A stretch of DNA of 64,000 bases from Pithys albifrons albifrons (Eukaryota; Chordata; Aves; Passeriformes; Thamnophilidae). The position numbers and the translations under genes were made by a program. Positions within the stretch are counted from its first letter, which is position 1; every line of letters starts with the position of its first letter. Of the stretch, positions 59,196 to 64,000 are shown one piece after another. The notes under the pieces were generated by a model, which was not told the DNA's origin, made no database searches, and saw only the letters and a list, made by a program, of their open reading frames with translations. The stretch is taken from positions 93,667,560 through 93,731,559 of the forward strand of contig NC_092459.1 of assembly GCF_047495875.1 (NCBI RefSeq), read 5' to 3'.

Positions 59196-62006
59196 TGAGT
59201 GCCTCATATCTAAGAACTGCTATTCCTGACATCCCTGCCCTTGCAGCAAACCTTAGCTTCAAATCCGTCTCAGCAATACGTGTCTTCTGTGTTAGGAATT
59301 ATATAAAAAGCCAGGTGATAACAAGCAGTATAGCTTTCCAGTAACCAAATAATGAGGTCCCACACCTGGAACAGAATAAGCAATACAATGGGACTATATC
59401 TAGCTGTGTGCCTGTTTGCCATATCTATATGTCCCTTCAGTTTGTGGAAGGGATGCTAATGTCTGAACACAGAATTAATTAAAAAAATGTCAGCTGTGCA
59501 AGCACAGAACTGTTATTTATTGGCCCCAGGAAGCCATTGCTTGGAGAATGTGTTTTCCAGAATCCACAAATCATTGTGTCTATATTCACAAATATTTGTC
59601 TGTGGATAGTTAGCTATTGACATATTGAGCAATATCAGGGCATTTATGCTTTAATGCTGAGAATCAAATGCAATGTTTATAGCAATTCCATGGTTTTGTG
59701 TCAATGCTGCATTTCATTCTGGTAGCATCAGTCAGAGTGTCTTAAAGAATTGGGTACTTTCAGAATTAATGACACAGTGGTAAGACCAGTATTCCATATT
59801 AATGGAAACCATGATAGTTTGTTCTTCTCAGTTTGGAAATAACTTGCTGCCTTTATGTTTTACACTGTAAAATGAAGATCTGCAGGCACCAAGAATAAAA
59901 GCCACTATTAATTATAGTACCTGATGGACTGCAGGACACCAGAAGAATAGCTACACTAGGCCAGATTAGAGGTGGTTCTGTTCTATTGGATTATATTTGG
60001 GTATGGTATGTAATAAAGCCAGGGAAAAGGAAATAAGAGTAAAGGACAGATAAATTGGTGATCCTTTTCAGTGTATGTTCTTCAGGCTTCTCTAGCTGAA
60101 TGATGAATTCACTAACATGTAATGGGAGAGCTCCATAGTGTTGGTTGAAAGAACTTAAATTGAAACAAGTCATTCTTTTTTTTGCTGTTGTTCACTGTAA
60201 CGATGCAGATTATTAATGGTAAAATTCACTCTTCTGAGGTACATTCTATTATATAGAAACTGAAATGAATGTTGCATGTTGCTAGTTCATTTTTGTGTTA
60301 AGTCTGATTCTGAAAATGCAGTTGTTGAAAAAGCACTGCCTGCATTTCCCTTATGAGGTTTCACACTGATCCTGTGGTGGTGATTCAGCACTATCTACTC
60401 AACTCTGCCCGTCTGAGCAGAGTTTTGTGTTGGTCTTGCAAGGTATAGGGAATGATAAAAGCTAGAATTCTGCATGAAAATGTCTTGTTTAATACAATAG
60501 TTGCACTGGGTTAATCGAGGATATTAATAGATAGCTGTAGTTCTGAAGATACATTTGACTAGGAATGTACTTTGTTGGGGGTGGGATGTATAGGCATACA
60601 TGAGATGTGTACACACAAATGTTGTGCATGTTCTGTGGGTTTAATGTATTGGTCTTAACCATGAGCTGTTTTTTTTTTTTTATTCTAGTGAAGTATGTAC
60701 AAGTTAATGTGAATTAACCGTCATTGTTTTAATTATTAACTGGTACTTCAAAAGGGTATTTTCATATGAGTGGCATGTAAGTCAGTCTACAGTATAATCT
60801 GTCTGAAGGTGGAGCCACATGGTTTAAACTGTAATTGCTCTTTCCAGGTTTTAATTTGTTAAAAGAAAGAATGTTACCTGCATTTCTGCATGAAAGTGAG
60901 ACTGAGTTGAGCGGTCTGTTTAGGTTGCATGTAGAATGCTGGTTTTCGTATGTTTGCAGTTTTTTCTAATAAACCCATAGAGAGGAAATGGATTTTTGAG
61001 TTCATTTTAAGAAGCATGCAGTGTTTTGCTATTAAAATTAGAGTGTCTAATTCTGGTGCATCTAAGTGGTGATGAAATACTAAGAGTGATCAGAGATTTC
61101 TTCCATCCTGCAAGATGATAAAGAGAAACTGGTAGTAAACTATTTGTCGGTGTCTATTTTGAAAATTGGAAATATGAACATGAATCAGAAAACTTAGTCA
61201 GATTTTATTCTCTAAAATATTAAGTAGTCCGCTGTATTAGAGAAAGATGTGTGTGCCTTGGAAAGTAAATTTTTTTCTAATCTTTCCTGCAGGATAAACT
61301 TCCAGATAGTATTGTTAATTAACCTACTCCTATGGCTCATTTTTTCACTCACGTATTGTGACTTAACTCCAGATGGAAACTGAGCACCACACAGCTGCTT
61401 CACTCCTTTTGCTGCCTGATGGGAAGAGAATAAAACTGAGGAAACTTATGGGCTGAGATACAGACAGTATAATAGGTAAAGCAAAAGCTGCTGCGCAAGC
61501 AAAGCAACACAAGGAACTAATTCACTACTTCCTTGGGCAGGCAGGTGTTCAGCCATGTTCAGGAAAGCCAGGCTCCATCATCCACAATGGTTACTTGGGA
61601 ACACAAGTGCCATCACCATGAACATCCCCTCTTTCTTCCTCCTCAGCTTTATGTGCTGAACATGAGCATATAGTGTGGAGTATCCATTTAGTCAGTTTGG
61701 GTCATCTGTCATGGCTGTGTCCCCTCCCAACTCCTTGTGACCCTACCAGCCTCCTTGCTACTGGGGTGGGGTGAGGAGCAGAAAAGGCCTTGACTCTAAG
61801 CCCTGCTCACCAGCAATGAAAACATCCCTGTGTCATCAGCAGCTCTGTTCATTACAACTCCAAAATGCAGCCCCATACTAGCTACTGTGAAGAAAATTAA
61901 CTCTATCCCAGTAAAAAACAGTGCAATGTGGTAACTGCTGATTTATTTAGAGAGCTCTCTCCTGCCAGTAGTTACTGTTGAACATAATGCTTACAGTCGA
62001 TGTTTT

Positions 62007-62130
62007 CATAGAAGCATGGAATGGTTTGGTTTGGAAGGGACCTTAAATATCATCTAATTCCACTCCCCTGTCATGGGCAAGGACACCTTCCACTAGACCA
62101 GGTTTCCCAAAACCCTTGGGAGTATTCAAG
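62007..62130 (-). mobile_element. CR1 LINE 3'-end fragment, minus strand
   Basis: Read on the + strand it starts CATAGAAGCATGGAATGG, the reverse complement of the CR1 3' terminus. GGAAGGGACCTTAAATATC, CATGGGCAAGGACACCTTCC and ACTAGACCAGGTT follow, all standard CR1 tail sequence. About 120 bp, heavily 5'-truncated. Confidence 0.92.
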
Positions 62131-64000
62131 GTAGGTGTCTCTAAGGCATGTGTATGCTTGAAAAACCTTCTGATTTTCTTTAATCTGGGAGACCTGTCTA
62201 TACCTTGACTGAGAGTCCCTTGATAGCTCTGCTTAGTCTTGTGTAAGTAATTTCACTTTGGGATCTTTATGTCCATTCAACTTTGTCTAAAAATAAGCCC
62301 TTAGCCTGCAGGGCTAACACTGTGCTATGTGCTTTCCTGCCACGGCTCCATACGCATCAGGATGTTTCTTCTTGTGGACTACCGGAAGGCTGGAATATCT
62401 TGAACTTGGTGACACAGCCCCAAATTCTGAGCTGTTGTAAATGTCTGCTTCCTATCAGACTTGTACCATGTGTCAGTAACCCTTTTGAAATGTGACTGCA
62501 TATTTGTCTGTTTTGTAGTGGAACCTGTCCTGGTACTTGACAGAAACAAGCATCTACAGTCATTAATGCCGTAGGGTCAATGTAGCTGCAAAAAGGGTAA
62601 AGTTGTGATGTTGTGCTCATAACAAAATTGCCTTCTAAGTTACAGCTGATCATGTGTTTTGGTGATGGTTTGTGGACAGAAAATGCCAAGTGTCATTTGT
62701 AATACCTGGATCCAAATGTTCTGTTGTTTGCTATTTAACTTCTGTCAGAAAATACCAGGGAGAGTTTTGCAAATGTAAGCTAAAATATTAAATCTTCTGA
62801 ATATTCTAAATTCTAATTATCCTTGAAACACAGCTGTATGAAACTTAGGAAATGCAGTTGTGCAGTAAATTTAAGGTTAAGGAAAACATTTGCAAGTCTA
62901 TAAATACATTGTTAAAGCATAGAAAAACTTCAAATGTTTTAAGAATTGCAAGATGATAAATTGAAAATACTAACTTCTATAAAAGTAAATTACTTGAATC
63001 TGGGACTTCAAACAGCTGGACTGTTGAAGTATATGGGGTCAAGATTGGGTACTAACTATTTTATCCCTTAACACACTTTTGTTTTTTAAAAAATAATCTT
63101 GACTCTGAATCCTTTGAACTAAATTTATTTTAGGGAAAAGAAAATTTTGACAGTACTTTTTTCTTTAGGTTTGTTTTAATATACACTTAGTATAGCTTGT
63201 TTCCAGTTTCAGATAATGGTCATGTGTGAGGAGAAGTTCTTAATCTTTATATCAAATCCTAGAGGAAAAATTACATGATATTGTTATTGACTTTGAGAAA
63301 TTTACCATTGGTGTTAAATTTGTTTTTGATTTCATGTTTTTAAATCAGAGGAAGCAGCGTATTTCTGGCTGCTTTGTGCTAGAATGGGGCAAATGTAAAG
63401 CAGCTGGAATGCCTCAGGTATGCAAGAAGGTTTAGAGCCTGTGCCTGTTGCCAGTGCAGCCCAGCTGGTGTGTGGCTGTGAATCTTGCCCTTAGTTTTCC
63501 ATGTGTGGCCAGAACTCTCAGACTTCTAGGATGAGTTCAAGGAGATCTTAATCTGTGTATTTTGATAGGGACCTTTGCATTGCTGTTACTGTGAGTCTTA
63601 GAATTGCCACTCAGGAAATAGCTTGTGCGTGCCAGGTAGTGATCGGTTGTGTGATGTCTGTGTTTAAGGTAGCAGTGCCACTGAGCTGTCTGTAGTTACA
63701 ACAATGACAACTTGGATGAGTGAAGAAGCCTTTTTTCTAAAACTTGCGTATCTCTATATCTGAGAACTCAGAATCTTTCATCATTGTATTTAAAATCGAA
63801 TGTATTGACTTTTTGAATCTCAAGAGAGTGGAAGTCTGTTTCTACATACCTTTCCATCAAGCACAGCCAAAGGATTTTCAATGTTACTACTGCACATACA
63901 GCTGTGATCTTCATAATCCGTTTGTGTGGGTGCCATGTTCGGCTCTCCAATGAAATTTGTCAGAACAGAAATGAAACACTGAATGAGATGGGAATTAAAG

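Larger units (their letters stand above)
48010..64000 (+). other. HHAT: HHAT gene locus, 5' part (continues past the window)
   Basis: Hedgehog acyltransferase is an ER multi-pass enzyme of the MBOAT family that attaches palmitate to the N-terminal cysteine of Sonic, Indian and Desert hedgehog. Six coding exons join in frame across GT/AG introns to give about 285 residues that align throughout with human HHAT as I know it (493 residues). The part of the enzyme with the MBOAT catalytic aspartate and histidine (residues in the 330s-370s in human) is encoded after 64,000. Introns within the window are about 1.3, 0.8, 0.4, 1.2, 2.7 and more than 8 kb. No frameshift or in-frame stop is present in the exons, so the gene looks functional. 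A transcription start inside the CpG island is inferred. Confidence 0.93.
55926..64000 (+). other. HHAT: HHAT intron 6 (open at right edge)
   Basis: Begins GTGAGT and has no recognisable coding exon to the window edge, more than 8 kb. It holds a CR1 fragment missing its 3' end (58,860-59,195), a minus-strand CR1 3' end (62,007-62,130) and a T-run near 60,669. No other gene is seen. Confidence 0.75.

Noticed and set aside
58719..59207. 162-codon minus-strand frame
   Set aside because: It is the antisense of a CR1 ORF2 fragment.

Overview
This is a window of avian nuclear DNA, most likely from a songbird. The evidence is a set of CR1 LINE fragments ending in the typical CR1 3' motif and a tRNA-Ile/CR1 composite SINE that matches what I know of TguSINE1 from zebra finch. 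The rest is AT-rich, gene-poor sequence with a single CpG-island promoter. There is no bacterial gene organisation; nearly all short open frames are chance. Layout: from 1 to about 46,770 I find no convincing protein-coding gene. This part holds microsatellites, two CR1 fragments, two copies of a 5S-rRNA-derived SINE, a microsatellite-filled inverted repeat (30,049-30,386) and an LTR-like stretch (about 30,600-31,030). From 46,774 to about 48,010 there is a GT/CA-rich minisatellite with three identical 159-bp higher-order units. A third 5S-derived SINE is inserted in it, and it runs up to the CpG island at 48,010-48,760. The one clear gene is HHAT (hedgehog acyltransferase, MBOAT family) on the + strand. 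Six coding exons (48,605-48,698; 50,024-50,091; 50,908-51,021; 51,384-51,578; 52,810-53,022; 55,754-55,925) join in frame with GT/AG junctions. They encode about the first 285 residues of a protein of roughly 490-500. The catalytic half lies beyond the right edge; the last intron runs from 55,926 past 64,000 and contains two CR1 pieces. HHAT attaches palmitate to the N-terminal cysteine of Hedgehog proteins in the ER. The most unusual content is the 5S-derived retroposon family. Three copies of about 305-322 bp each have a 5S rRNA head, a shared body of roughly 190 bp, a UUCG-loop hairpin near the 3' end and a variable tail, and each is flanked by a 9-11 bp direct repeat. Two of the copies keep a near-intact 5S A-box, so they may once have carried a working Pol III promoter. 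Less certain is a minus-strand exon-like block at 40,088-40,700 that encodes membrane-protein-like sequence but has a reading-frame break.
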